Of a DNA stretch of 64,000 nt, positions 52,359 to 61,376 are shown in pieces. The DNA is taken from positions 1 through 64,000 of the forward strand of contig JAJPKP010000020.1 in NCBI GenBank assembly GCA_021323675.1, in the 5' to 3' direction. Origin of the DNA: Pseudomonadota bacterium. GTDB taxonomy: Bacteria > Desulfobacterota > Binatia > Binatales > Binataceae. The notes under the pieces were generated by a model. The model was not told where the DNA came from. It was given only the letters and a program-made list of their open reading frames with translations, and did no database searches. Numbering within the stretch: position 1 is the first letter of the stretch; each line of letters begins with the position of its first letter. The translations under genes were made by a program, and so were the position numbers.

Positions 52359-53603
52359 TCAGCGAGACCTGCGCGCGCGAATCTTCGCAGTCTTCCTTTT
52401 GCGTCCGGTGGATGCCGCCCCCCTGCGTGACGCCGCGCGGGTGGATTTTCGCCACAGTTCGCGCGAAGCGATTTTGGCGCCCTGCGCCATCGCGGCGAGC
52501 TTCGCCCACGTTATTTTCGGATCGACGGTGGTAAACCCGGCGAAGGTTGAGAACCCGCAATCGCTGCCGGCGATCACGTTCTCCCGGCCGGCAATCTTCG
52601 CGAATCTCACAATCCGCTCCGCGACCAGTTCCGGATGCTCGATGAAGTTGCAGGAGGAATCGAGCACGCCCGGAATCAGCGCCTTGCCGCCGAGCTTCAC
52701 CTCCTGCCAGACCTTCCACTCATGAGCGTGGCGAGGGTTGGAAGCCTCGAAGGATATCGCGGCGACGTTCGCTCTCAGCACGATATCGACCACATCCTTG
52801 AGGGGAACATCGCAGTGGTGCGGGCCCTCGTAGTTGCCCCAGCACAGGTGCATCCTGACTGATTCCGCGGGCACGTCCGACAGCGCATGGTTGAGCGCCT
52901 CGACGTGCAGCGCCGCCTTCTTGCGGAATTCCTTCACCGAAAGGTCCGCGAACTGGATATGCCGGCCCATCGCGAGGTCGGGGCAGTCGACCTGGAGCAG
53001 AAACCCGGCGCGATGGATCGCGTTGTACTCGGTCCTTATCGCGTCGGCGATCGCCGCAAGATACGCCTCGTGGCTGCCGTAGTGCTGGTCCGGGAGAAAC
53101 AGGGAGATGACTCCGGGCGAAGCCGCGCTCATAAAGACTTCTTCGACCTTTTTTCCCGCGGTAGCCTGCTTGAGGTTTTCGATATCGACTTCGAGGTCGC
53201 GCGTGTTCGAATAAGCGATTGGCCCGTTGCAGGCGGGAGTCTTAAGAATCGACGACATGGTCGGGAAAAGCCGCGCCGCATATTCCGGGAAGTCCGCGAG
53301 ATCTCCAAGTCGCGGTCCTTCGCTCCCGCCCAGACCGAGGCTTTCGCCGCCGAAACCGGTCATCCGATCCTTAACGTAGGTCGAGTAGCCCGGCTTGCTC
53401 ATCTCACCATCGTTGATTACATCGACGCCGGCCTCGAGCTGCTTGCGGACGGTCTCGGCGACCGCAGAGCGGATGCTCGCGTCAAGAGCGCTGACTTCGT
53501 ATGGCTCGCCGGATTCCCTGGCGGTCATCAGGCGCAACAAATCGTCGGGACGCGGCAGGCTGCCGGTGTGAGTGGTGAGGATATGCCGAGTGCTGCGCTT
53601 CAT
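52359..53603 (-). CDS. MetE-like (cobalamin-independent methionine synthase/epoxyalkane:CoM transferase) family protein
   Basis: From ATG 53603 (GGAGGAGGT nine bases upstream) the 414-residue TIM-barrel protein has the UROD/MetE zinc-site pattern: RMHLCWGNYEGPHH (His, Cys), AISFEASNPRH (Glu) and VIAGSDCGFSTF (Cys). It lacks the N-terminal MetE half, so it belongs to the MetE-C-like group that moves a thiol/alkyl substrate to zinc. The N-terminal TTHTGSLPRPDDLLRL is typical. The last 30 residues are a strongly basic tail (RKSTRAASRRGAASTGRKRK). Confidence 0.85.
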   Translation of the reverse strand: MKRSTRHILTTHTGSLPRPDDLLRLMTARESGEPYEVSALDASIRSAVAETVRKQLEAGVDVINDGEMSKPGYSTYVKDRMTGFGGESLGLGGSEGPRLGDLADFPEYAARLFPTMSSILKTPACNGPIAYSNTRDLEVDIENLKQATAGKKVEEVFMSAASPGVISLFLPDQHYGSHEAYLAAIADAIRTEYNAIHRAGFLLQVDCPDLAMGRHIQFADLSVKEFRKKAALHVEALNHALSDVPAESVRMHLCWGNYEGPHHCDVPLKDVVDIVLRANVAAISFEASNPRHAHEWKVWQEVKLGGKALIPGVLDSSCNFIEHPELVAERIVRFAKIAGRENVIAGSDCGFSTFAGFTTVDPKITWAKLAAMAQGAKIASRELWRKSTRAASRRGAASTGRKRKTAKIRARRSR

Positions 53604-53684
53604 AGTGAATGACCTCCTCCAGGCGGGAGTCTGCCACAACGTGCGATGCGGAATGCAAGAGGCGCCGCGGTGCGTTCGACTGCG

Positions 53685-54809
53685 TCAGGGAAAGTTGCAT
53701 CGGTAGGTAACGAAATTGTCGGTGATGCGCGCGCCGAGACTTTCCGCCGTGCGCCGAGAAGCCCAGTTGTCGTCAAGCACGAGGGTATAGCCGGCGTAGC
53801 GCATGCCCTGCTGCGCCATCGCCAGAAAAGACCGCGCTGCCATCGTGACCGCAATTCCGCGCCCGCGCGCCTCCTGCGTGACGCCGATATTGATGAGCGC
53901 GCCGCGCGTTCCGCCTCCACGCTCGGGGTCGATGGTCGAGCCTCGCCTGATGCGAGCGAGCATCGTGCTCCAGTCAGGCACCGAAAATACCGCGCCCACC
54001 GCCTGCCCGTTCATCTCCGCTATCATCGAAAGATCGGCTACGGCAGTGTCTCCCAGCGATGCCAGCATCGGGCGCACTTCCGCGCGGGTGACGGGATTCC
54101 ATCCCCAGTGCCGATCGAAGGCGGCATTTGTAACGTCCGTCCAGGCATCGATGGCCGCGAGAAATCCGTACTGACGCCAGCTCTTCACGGTCGCTCCGGT
54201 GCTGAGGCCCGCCTCGATAATCCCTCGATAGCGCTCCAACGTAGGCGCATCGAGCGTGGCGGTGTAATCGACCTGTCCTTTTTCGGTCTCGAACCCGGCG
54301 TCCTTCAGATAGCAATGGTAGTAAGCCGGATTGCCACGCAGCAGGAATGACGGGAGCCGTCCGTAGTTGTCGATTGCGTAGGGGTAGTCGAGAAAGGCGG
54401 CGAACCCCGTGCGCACGGCCTTCATTCCGCGCGAACGCAACCACGCCATCGCCTCCTTGAGCATCGCAACCGTCGCCTCGTTCTCATCCTCTAGCGCTTC
54501 GAAGTGGATGAGATGACCGAGATGCTCGTTCCAGTGGGCGTTGTAGCGATGATTGATAACCGCGCTGACCCGCGCGACCATCTGATGGCCGCGCCGGGCG
54601 CAGAAGCCGGCGAGGTCCAGGAATGCGGCCGCCGGCGTTCGGCGCGTCAAAAAATCGATCTCGTTCTGCACATCGGGAGGCCACCATGCCGCCCTGCCGG
54701 CGTAAACCTGGTAAGGCAGACGGGCAAACTCTTCCAGCGCATCGCGCGTCGCGATTCTTTCCACCCGGGGCGTTCCATGATGCGCGAAAATCGATCTGCC
54801 GAAAGCCAT
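53685..54809 (-). CDS. GNAT-family N-acetyltransferase-like protein
   Basis: From ATG 54809 the 374-residue protein has a conserved N-terminal region (VERIATRDALEEFARLPYQVY, AWWPPDVQNEIDFL) and a C-terminal GNAT-like core with INIGVTQEARGRGIAVTMAARSF, the acetyl-CoA pyrophosphate loop, and TLVLDDNWASRRTAESLGA. It resembles the BtrH/PeGNAT-like 370-residue group with unknown substrate. A longer frame to 54911 adds an unlikely hydrophobic leader. It is divergent from the HPP-like gene. Confidence 0.8.
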   Translation of the reverse strand: MAFGRSIFAHHGTPRVERIATRDALEEFARLPYQVYAGRAAWWPPDVQNEIDFLTRRTPAAAFLDLAGFCARRGHQMVARVSAVINHRYNAHWNEHLGHLIHFEALEDENEATVAMLKEAMAWLRSRGMKAVRTGFAAFLDYPYAIDNYGRLPSFLLRGNPAYYHCYLKDAGFETEKGQVDYTATLDAPTLERYRGIIEAGLSTGATVKSWRQYGFLAAIDAWTDVTNAAFDRHWGWNPVTRAEVRPMLASLGDTAVADLSMIAEMNGQAVGAVFSVPDWSTMLARIRRGSTIDPERGGGTRGALINIGVTQEARGRGIAVTMAARSFLAMAQQGMRYAGYTLVLDDNWASRRTAESLGARITDNFVTYRCNFP

Positions 54810-54949
54810 TGCCCTTTGCCCGCCGCGGCGCACCGAGCTTAGCACCGCAACCGTCGAAACAACCATCGCCGGAATGGGAAACATTGCACATGCGAGGAAT
54901 CGGGTTGGCACCGGATGGAACCGCGCCGCGAGGCTGCTATGCTCCCGCG

Positions 54950-55978
54950 ATGCTCAGGGAACCGGCGAACGCCCGAAATCGCGCAAGCGAAACCGCTCTT
55001 TCCGGCGGGTATCGCCTTGCGGGCGAGGCGCTCGCGCTCGTCTATATCGGTTTGATTGCCGCTATCGCCTCGACGACGGGCGCGTTCTACGTTCTGTTTC
55101 CCGAACTCGGGGCACTCGCTCACGATGTCTTCACGCGGCCGCGCGGAACGTGGGCAAAAGCTCCTCTGATGCTGGCGATCACTCCGCCCCTCACCGGAGC
55201 GCTGGGAATTTGTATCACCCGGGAACTTCCCTACGGCTTTGTGTCGGTGTTCGCGGTCGTATGCGGTTCGATGGGCCTGGTCCTGATGCTCCGGTCGCCG
55301 ATCGCACCCGCCATTTCCGCTGGACTGCTGCCCCTGGTGCTGGGGGTAAGGAGCTGGTGGTACCCGCCGGGAATACTGCTCGGAACCGCCCTGCTCGCTA
55401 TCTTGTCAATCGGATGGACGCGATGGCTCGATGACCGCGCCGTCGCGCAATCGCCCCGCCAGGCGCCTGACGAGATCGACGATACCATCGAACGATCACC
55501 CGCCGACTATCGATGGCTGGTGCCGCTGCTTGCGTTCGTGATGATTGCGACCGCGATGGTGCAGGCGACTGGCCTGCGCTTCATTCTCTTTCCGCCGCTG
55601 GTAGTGATCGGTTTTGAGATGTTCGGTCACACCGAAATATGCCCGTGGGCGGCGCGCCCTCTGTCGCTGCCGATGGCGTGCTTCCTGACCGCCTCCGGGG
55701 GACTGATCCTGCTTCGCATCCTCGGAGTCAACCCGGCGACCGCCGCGCTCAGCATGGCGTGGGGCGTCGTCGTCCTGCGGGTATTCGATCTCCACGTCCC
55801 GCCCGCACTCGCCGTGGCACTGCTTCCGATGGTGATGGACCATCCAGCGAACATCTATCCGTTCTCCGTAGGGATTGGAACATTGATACTGACGCTCTGG
55901 TTCCTGGCGTGGAAAGTCCTGCTGAGGCAGGAGCGCCGCAGAAAGATGACGGGCGGCGCAGCAGCATCCGCTCCTTAG
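54950..55978 (+). CDS. HPP-like integral membrane protein
   Basis: From ATG 54950 the 342-residue protein has about nine predicted TM helices in two similar halves. VPPALAVALLPMVMDHPANIYPF in the second half resembles the HPP-family repeat (HPPxGA). HPP proteins are thought to transport anions such as nitrite, but the call is tentative. The frame extends upstream over the GNAT promoter region, which is unlikely to be coding. Confidence 0.62.
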   Translation: MLREPANARNRASETALSGGYRLAGEALALVYIGLIAAIASTTGAFYVLFPELGALAHDVFTRPRGTWAKAPLMLAITPPLTGALGICITRELPYGFVSVFAVVCGSMGLVLMLRSPIAPAISAGLLPLVLGVRSWWYPPGILLGTALLAILSIGWTRWLDDRAVAQSPRQAPDEIDDTIERSPADYRWLVPLLAFVMIATAMVQATGLRFILFPPLVVIGFEMFGHTEICPWAARPLSLPMACFLTASGGLILLRILGVNPATAALSMAWGVVVLRVFDLHVPPALAVALLPMVMDHPANIYPFSVGIGTLILTLWFLAWKVLLRQERRRKMTGGAAASAP

Positions 55979-56061
55979 AACGTGCGGTGCGCTGTTTCGC
56001 CCGAAACGGCGGCGACAATCGGCAAAATTTCGCTTCGCGCTCGAACCGGAATCGGCGTCGT

Positions 56062-56913
56062 TCAGCTCGCGGGATGCGGGAGCGCGCGCCGGCGCATCGC
56101 CGATGAACGCATGATCAGACCGTCGGCAAGCCATTGCGCCAGGAGGCGGCTGATTTCGCCCGCCGCCGTGTTATCCGGAAGATCGCGGGCAAGCATCTCG
56201 CAGACCTCGGCGAATGCGCGGGAACGATCGAGTGCCGTCAATGCCTCGGCTTCACCGCTCCCGATTTCGCGATAGCTCACCCGCGAGTGCCGCCTCCACA
56301 CCAGGATCCGATTGCTCACGCGCGACGGCTGCGTCCATCGACGCTTCTCCTCGACCGCGCGGAGCACGTCGGCGACCTTCCACTGAACCTGGAGGATCGC
56401 GCTCGCTGGCACCCTGCGCATCCTCACCGCGGCCCACCGGCGCGCGGGAATGGAGTTCATCTCGGCAGCTTCGAGAACCGGCGCGTCGGCAGCGCAAAAC
56501 ACGTCGATCGTCGCCCGCTCGAGGGTGGCAAGGTCGGCGACAAACGGAAATTCCTCGCTTAGCGGATGGTCTCGAAGGAAGTCGGCCAGATGCCGCCCCG
56601 CCCACATCACCGACGGCTCGGTTGGAGGATATTCCAGCAGGTATCCCGTGATGAGGTTGTGAAAGTTCACCTCTCCCAGCACTTCCGCCGTTGCCGAATA
56701 GTCTTCCTTCATCACTTCCAGCAGCCGGTAGAAGTACATGTTCGCGTAGATATCGACCCGATCTTGCGCTGACAATCGATCGTCGCCGCGGATGACTGAT
56801 TCGAGTCCGCCCGCGGGCAAGCCCCGCTCGGCGGCGAGCCCCTCGCCGACTCCGCTCGGCGCCGTGATGAGCCTATAGAGCAGGCTCTGAATGGATTTCA
56901 GATGAGGAACCAT
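56062..56913 (-). CDS. bufC: bufferin maturation partner BufC (DUF2063/HvfC family)
   Basis: BufC-type proteins partner the multinuclear iron oxidase (BufB) and present the precursor peptide. From ATG 56913 the protein has 283 residues. The helical DUF2063 N-terminal domain (about 1-110: LKSIQSLLYRLITAP, DRVDIYANMYFYRLLEVMKEDYSATAEVLG as two segments, FHNLITGYLLEYPPTEPSVMWAGRHLADFL) is followed by a C-terminal domain with IDVFCAADAPVLE. It overlaps the end of bufB by 41 bases, showing coupling. A longer frame to 57006 is possible. Confidence 0.88.
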   Translation of the reverse strand: MVPHLKSIQSLLYRLITAPSGVGEGLAAERGLPAGGLESVIRGDDRLSAQDRVDIYANMYFYRLLEVMKEDYSATAEVLGEVNFHNLITGYLLEYPPTEPSVMWAGRHLADFLRDHPLSEEFPFVADLATLERATIDVFCAADAPVLEAAEMNSIPARRWAAVRMRRVPASAILQVQWKVADVLRAVEEKRRWTQPSRVSNRILVWRRHSRVSYREIGSGEAEALTALDRSRAFAEVCEMLARDLPDNTAAGEISRLLAQWLADGLIMRSSAMRRRALPHPAS

Positions 56914-57757
56914 CGCCAGCCGCTTTTGCTCCGATTGCGCCGCGATAGATTTGACGAGCGCGTTCGGCAGTCTGTACGAGCACGCTGAACTCGGGGATGT
57001 TGTCATCCCATTCGATCAGCGCCGACACCGCGCCGAACCGCCGCACCGCTCGCGCATACAAGGCCCATACTTCCTCGCACACGGGATGATCGTGGGTGTC
57101 GAGCAGGTGAGTGCCGCAGTCGGTGTGTCCGGCGAGATGATATTGGACTACGCGCTCGACCGGAATCGCATCGATATATTCTTCGGCGCTGAAGCGATGG
57201 TTGAATGCGCTGACGAAGACGTTGTTGATATCGAGCAGGATGCCGCAATCCGCTTCTTCGGCCACCGCGCGCAGAAACTCCCATTCGGCGAGCCGCGACT
57301 CGCGAAACGTCATGTAGCTCGATACGTTCTCAATCAGGATAGGCCGCTCGAGGAAGTCCTGAACCACGCGGATCCGCCGCGATACATGACGCACCACCTC
57401 TTCGGTGTAGGGCAAGGGAAGAAGGTCATGCAGGTTGCGGCCGCCCACGCCCGTCCAGCACAGATGATCCGAAATCCAGGCAGGCTCGAACCGTTTCGCC
57501 ATCGCTCGCAATTCCGACAGATATCGGCGGTTCAGCGGGTCGGCTGAGCCGATCGACAGAGAGACTCCGTGCATCACGATCGGGTAGCGATCGCGCACCG
57601 CAGCCAGAATTTCGAGCGGGCGCCCGCCGGCGACCATGAAGTTTTCCGAGATAACTTCAAACCAGTCCATCGGCGGGCGATTTTCCAGAACGTGGGCATA
57701 ATGGGGCCGGCGCAGGCCCACGCCAAAGCCGAGAAAAGGAAAATCGGAGCGCCTCAT
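56873..57757 (-). CDS. bufB: multinuclear non-heme iron oxidase BufB (DUF692)
   Basis: BufB is a TIM-barrel MNIO enzyme that oxidatively modifies cysteines of the bufferin precursor. From ATG 57757 (MRRSDFPFLGFGVGLRRPHY) the 294-residue protein has the family iron-ligand motifs: DWFEVISENFM, VMHGVSLSIGSADPLN, WISDHLCWTG, ENVSSYM, LLDINNVFVSAFNH, QYHLAGHTDCG with HDHPVCEEVW, and IEWDDNIPEF. The length is typical. The gene lies 43 bases after bufA and overlaps bufC. Confidence 0.93.
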   Translation of the reverse strand: MRRSDFPFLGFGVGLRRPHYAHVLENRPPMDWFEVISENFMVAGGRPLEILAAVRDRYPIVMHGVSLSIGSADPLNRRYLSELRAMAKRFEPAWISDHLCWTGVGGRNLHDLLPLPYTEEVVRHVSRRIRVVQDFLERPILIENVSSYMTFRESRLAEWEFLRAVAEEADCGILLDINNVFVSAFNHRFSAEEYIDAIPVERVVQYHLAGHTDCGTHLLDTHDHPVCEEVWALYARAVRRFGAVSALIEWDDNIPEFSVLVQTAERARQIYRGAIGAKAAGDGSSSEIHSEPAL

Positions 57758-57800
57758 TGGATCGCCATGCGGGCGGGCGGCCGTATGCCGCAAGCTTTGA

Positions 57801-58070
57801 TTATTGCTTCGCGGACTTCTCGGGCTTGCCGCCCGCCGCTTTGCACTCCTTGATGCTCGAGGTCATCACGAAGCCTTTGCCCTTGCAGGAGTTCTGGCCC
57901 TGGCAACTGCTCGAGGCGGTCTTGCAGGCGCTCTGGCCCTTGCACGAATTGCCGCCCATGCACTTGATTTGCGGCGCACTGGATTCGTCGGCCGCGATGG
58001 CCGTGGTCCCGGCAAACATCACCGCGACGGCCGCCGCCAGTATCGCCCCGTTCAACATCGTCCTTTTCAT
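57801..58070 (-). CDS. bufA: bufferin precursor BufA (BufA2-type), periplasmic Cys-rich RiPP metallophore
   Basis: Bufferins are exported peptides whose cysteines are modified by BufB/BufC to bind copper. From ATG 58070 (GGGAG seven bases upstream) the precursor has 89 residues: a Sec signal peptide (about 1-27, MKRTMLNGAILAAAVAVMFA...AIAA) and a hydrophilic mature part with six Cys at 37, 43, 49, 56, 62 and 76. NSCKG occurs twice (41-45 and 60-64), and the spacing is near-regular (C-x5-C-x5-C-x6-C-x5-C). It is followed by bufB and bufC. No DoxX-type bufD was seen. Confidence 0.92.
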   Translation of the reverse strand: MKRTMLNGAILAAAVAVMFAGTTAIAADESSAPQIKCMGGNSCKGQSACKTASSSCQGQNSCKGKGFVMTSSIKECKAAGGKPEKSAKQ

Positions 58071-58148
58071 CACCAATCTCCCGTCACCGGCGGCTTGGGC
58101 AAGCGAACGCCAGTGTGCCAAATCAATCGCCCGTTTAGCGCGCACAGT

Positions 58149-58178
58149 ACTATAGATTCAGTCCTGGCGTTTAAACAA
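58149..58178 (-). promoter_or_regulatory. candidate sigma70-type promoter of bufABC
   Basis: On the minus strand TTGTTT (58178-58173), an 18-base spacer and TATAGT (58154-58149) lie about 75 bases before the bufA start. This fits a modest housekeeping promoter. A GGAAC motif on the same strand (58199-58195) could instead be an ECF -35 element. Confidence 0.4.
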
Positions 58179-58283
58179 ATCCGGACGGCCTTGCGTTCCA
58201 TCACCCACCCGGGATTCCCTCTTTTTCCCCAGGAAGTCCGGGTGCGCCCGCTTCTGCCAGATAGCCCGCCACGCGTCAATTGG

Positions 58284-58288
58284 GGAAC
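58284..58288 (+). promoter_or_regulatory. GGAAC box upstream of the ECF sigma gene (possible ECF -35)
   Basis: GGAAC followed by a T-run lies about 60 bases before the sigma start in the buf/sigma divergent region. A GGAAC also faces bufA on the other strand (58195-58199). GGAAC is a common ECF -35 core. No matching -10 could be assigned, so this is only a candidate. Confidence 0.25.
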
Positions 58289-58346
58289 TTTTTCAACAAG
58301 TGCGAGATTTTATCTGTGGCGGATGCTATGTTCGTACCCTTCCATT

Positions 58347-58925
58347 ATGACAGCAAGGCGGCCGAGCAGCGCGGAAAAGCGCAAGCTGTTCGAGACGGAA
58401 GCGCTTCCGCATCTGGATGCCGTTTACACGATGGCGGTGCGGCTGGTGCACAATCCGGACGACGCCAACGATCTGTTGCAGGAGACCATCCTGCGGGCAT
58501 GGCGATTCTTCGATCAATTCGAGCCCGGCACCAATTGCCGGGCGTGGCTGCTGACGATTCTGTTCAACAACTTCCGCAACGGCTACCGCCGCTCTTCTCG
58601 CGAGCAGCCCGCGGCCTCGCCAAGCGATCTCGACCATCGGCTGGAAGCCGCGCATCTGGCGGACAATCCGGAGCAGGAAAATCCGGAGGCCATGGTCTCG
58701 ATGCGCACGATGGATCGGGAAGTGGAGGCCGCGTTCAATTCGTTGCCGGACGAATTTCGCTCCGCCCTGCTGCTCATCGATGTGCAGGAACTGAGCTACC
58801 AGGAAGCTTCGCGGGTGCTCGAAGCGCCCGTCGGCACCATTAAATCGCGCGTCTCGCGCGGGCGAGCGATGATGCGCCGGGCTCTGAAGGATTACGCCAA
58901 AGAGAAAGGAATAATTCCGTCTTGA
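58347..58925 (+). CDS. ECF-type RNA polymerase sigma factor
   Basis: From ATG 58347 the 192-residue protein has sigma region 2 (AVRLVHNPDDANDLLQETIL, RAWRFFDQFEPGTNCRAWLL) and region 4 (FNSLPDEFRSALLLIDVQEL, SYQEASRVLEAPVGTIKSRV), with the short linker of ECF factors. It is followed 34 bases later by a zinc-finger anti-sigma gene and is divergent from bufABC, with a 276-base shared region. A role in turning on the bufferin operon under metal or envelope stress is proposed. An upstream in-frame ATG at 58323 is an alternative start. Confidence 0.92.
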   Translation: MTARRPSSAEKRKLFETEALPHLDAVYTMAVRLVHNPDDANDLLQETILRAWRFFDQFEPGTNCRAWLLTILFNNFRNGYRRSSREQPAASPSDLDHRLEAAHLADNPEQENPEAMVSMRTMDREVEAAFNSLPDEFRSALLLIDVQELSYQEASRVLEAPVGTIKSRVSRGRAMMRRALKDYAKEKGIIPS

Positions 58926-58959
58926 CTCCCGGATACTGCCATCCTAACTCGGAAACTCA

Positions 58960-59880
58960 ATGCCGCTCATGGGGGCGCGGCGCCCTAGCGGGCGCCGACA
59001 GTTCGAGGGGACCAGACGGACGCCAGTAAGCGTGGATTGCGGCACCTACATAGAGCGGTATCTTTCGGCTCACGCTGACGGAGAGCTGTCCGGCGAGGAG
59101 CTTCGCGCCGCCGAAGCGCATGTGAGCCAATGCGCTGAATGCCGGGAGCGGCTCGACGAGGAACGCGCGCTCAAGCGCCTGCTCCACGACCGCCTTGCGC
59201 TGCTCAAGACCCCCGATCCGGTTCGCGATCGTATCCGCGCCGCGCTGCACGACGAGCATCAGCGCGAGCTCCGCTCCGAATCGGCGGAAGTCCGCCGCGC
59301 GGCGCGGGCCCGATGGCTTCGGCCGCGAATATGGGCTCCGGCCGCCCTCGCCGCACTGCTGATAATCGCGCTGGCAAAGCTGAAAACCGCGCCTCCTCCC
59401 TTCCCTCCGCCTTCCGAACCCCTGCCGCTGGCATCGTCCGCGGATTCGATTCCGATCTTCGATGTGGCAATAGGACATCTGGACCGGTTCGAGAGAAAGT
59501 TCGAGCCCAACGTGCCGTCGGGCAGTCCAGCGGATATCTCGGATGCCTACCTGAACCACAAGATGCCCGGCTATCTGTGGAATTTCGGACCCGGCGGATA
59601 TCGGCTGGTTGGCGGGCGGCTCGAGCGTCTGCCCGACGGGAAGCTGGCGTCGTTTACCTACTACCAGGGGGATAACGGCGCGATTCTGTGCACCTACATG
59701 CATGCCGCGGGACCGATCCCGCCGGGCGCGGTGCATGAAACCGACAGCCACGCCTACTACTCGTACAAGGGATATTCGATCTGTCTCAGCAAATACCCGC
59801 GCGGCGATTTCATCTGTATTCTGGCGACGCGCCGGCCGATGGCTGAGTTCATCGATGCCATCGCGGCGTCGTCGCTGTAG
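58960..59880 (+). CDS. zinc-finger anti-sigma factor, membrane-anchored
   Basis: The 306-residue frame has an N-terminal ZAS motif (HVSQCAECRERL, HxxxCxxC, near residue 54), a helical linker, one TM helix (about 125-140, APAALAALLIIAL) and an extracytoplasmic domain (about 165-306: GYLWNFGPGGYRLVGGRLER, AILCTYMHAAGP). The last part has Cys, His and Tyr residues that could sense metal. It should hold the ECF sigma factor inactive. ATG 58960 is used; GTG 59032 would give a shorter form starting nearer the zinc finger. Convergent with purF. Confidence 0.85.
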   Translation: MPLMGARRPSGRRQFEGTRRTPVSVDCGTYIERYLSAHADGELSGEELRAAEAHVSQCAECRERLDEERALKRLLHDRLALLKTPDPVRDRIRAALHDEHQRELRSESAEVRRAARARWLRPRIWAPAALAALLIIALAKLKTAPPPFPPPSEPLPLASSADSIPIFDVAIGHLDRFERKFEPNVPSGSPADISDAYLNHKMPGYLWNFGPGGYRLVGGRLERLPDGKLASFTYYQGDNGAILCTYMHAAGPIPPGAVHETDSHAYYSYKGYSICLSKYPRGDFICILATRRPMAEFIDAIAASSL

Positions 59881-59905
59881 CGGCGACCGCCGGACGGCGG
59901 CGCGA

Positions 59906-61376
59906 TCAGCGCTCGGCAATCGCGGTTATCGGCTCGACTTCGCGCTCGTTGGCGTTGAACAGATGTAGCTGATGAGGAGCGCCGCGGCGTGGAATTTCCA
60001 CCGGATAGTTCCCGGTGAAGCACGCGTCGCAGAACTCCTCGCGTCCGCTCTTGAGGAACGAATACAGTCCGTCCCAGCTCAGATAGCCGAGCGAATCCGC
60101 GCCGATGTAGCGGCGGATTTCCTCGACCGAGTGCGAGGATGCGAGCAGTTCCTCGCGCGTGGGCGTATCGATTCCGTAGAAGCACGAATGCGTGGTCGGC
60201 GGCGCCGCGATTCGCATGTGGACTTCGCGCGCGCCCGCCTGCCGCAGCATCGGGATAACCTTGCGAAGCGTGGTGCCGCGCACCAGCGAGTCCTCGATCA
60301 GAACGATGCGCTTGTTGCGCAGCAGTTCCGCCACCGGGTTGAACTTTATTTTCACGCCGAAATGGCGAATCGATTGGCGAGGCTCGATGAAGGTGCGCCC
60401 GATGTAGTGGCTGCGCACCAGCGCCATCTCGAACGGCAATCCCGACTCCTCCGCGAACCCGAGCGCGGCGGCGTTGCCCGAGTCGGGAACGGGCACCACG
60501 ATGTCGGCATCGGCGGGACATTCGTGGGCCAGCGCCCTGCCCTGAGTCTTGCGCACCTGGTAGACGTTGCGGCCGTAAAGCAGGCTGTCCGGACGCGCAA
60601 AGTACACGTACTCGAAAACGCATCGCCTGGTCGGCGCCGTCGTGAACGGCTTGATCGATCGCACCCCGTTCTGATCGATCACCAGCATCTCGCCCGGATC
60701 GACTTCGCGGATATATTCGGCCCTTACCAGGTCGAGCGCGCAGGTTTCCGACGCCACGATCGAGGCGCCATTCAGATGGCCCAGCACCAGCGGGCGAAAG
60801 CCATGAGGATCGCGCACCGCGATCAGGCAGGATTCGGTCAGCAGCACCAGGGAGTACGCTCCGCGGAGCTGGGCAAGAGCCTCGCTTACCTGCTCGACCA
60901 GCGTCGGCGCGCGCGAGGAGGCGATCAGATGGATAATAACTTCGCTGTCCGAGGAAGACTGAAAGATTGAACCGTTGGCTTCCAGGCGCTCGCGCAGTTC
61001 CTCGAAATTCACGAGGTTGCCGTTGTGCGCCACCGCAAGCCCGCCGCGCCGATATTCAACCACCAGCGGCTGGCAGTTCTTGATGGTCGTGGAACCGGTG
61101 GTGGAGTAGCGATTGTGGCCAATCGCGCTGGTTCCTTCGAGCCGCCCGATTATGTCGCCGTTGAAGATGTCGGCGACCAGGCCCATCCCGCGATGGGCGA
61201 TCAGCGCTTTGCCGTTGGAGGAAACGATCCCGGCGGACTCCTGTCCGCGATGCTGCAGCGCGTAAAGTCCCAGGTATGTCAGGTTCGCGGCTTCCGGGTG
61301 TCCGTAAACTCCAAAGACCCCGCACTCTTCGTGGAACCCGTCGAGTTTGGATTCCTCGACGCACAGCGAGTCGGTT

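Noticed and set aside
57804..58346. Upstream extension of the ECF sigma frame across bufA
   Set aside because: The extension is antisense to bufA; the sigma family begins at about 58347.
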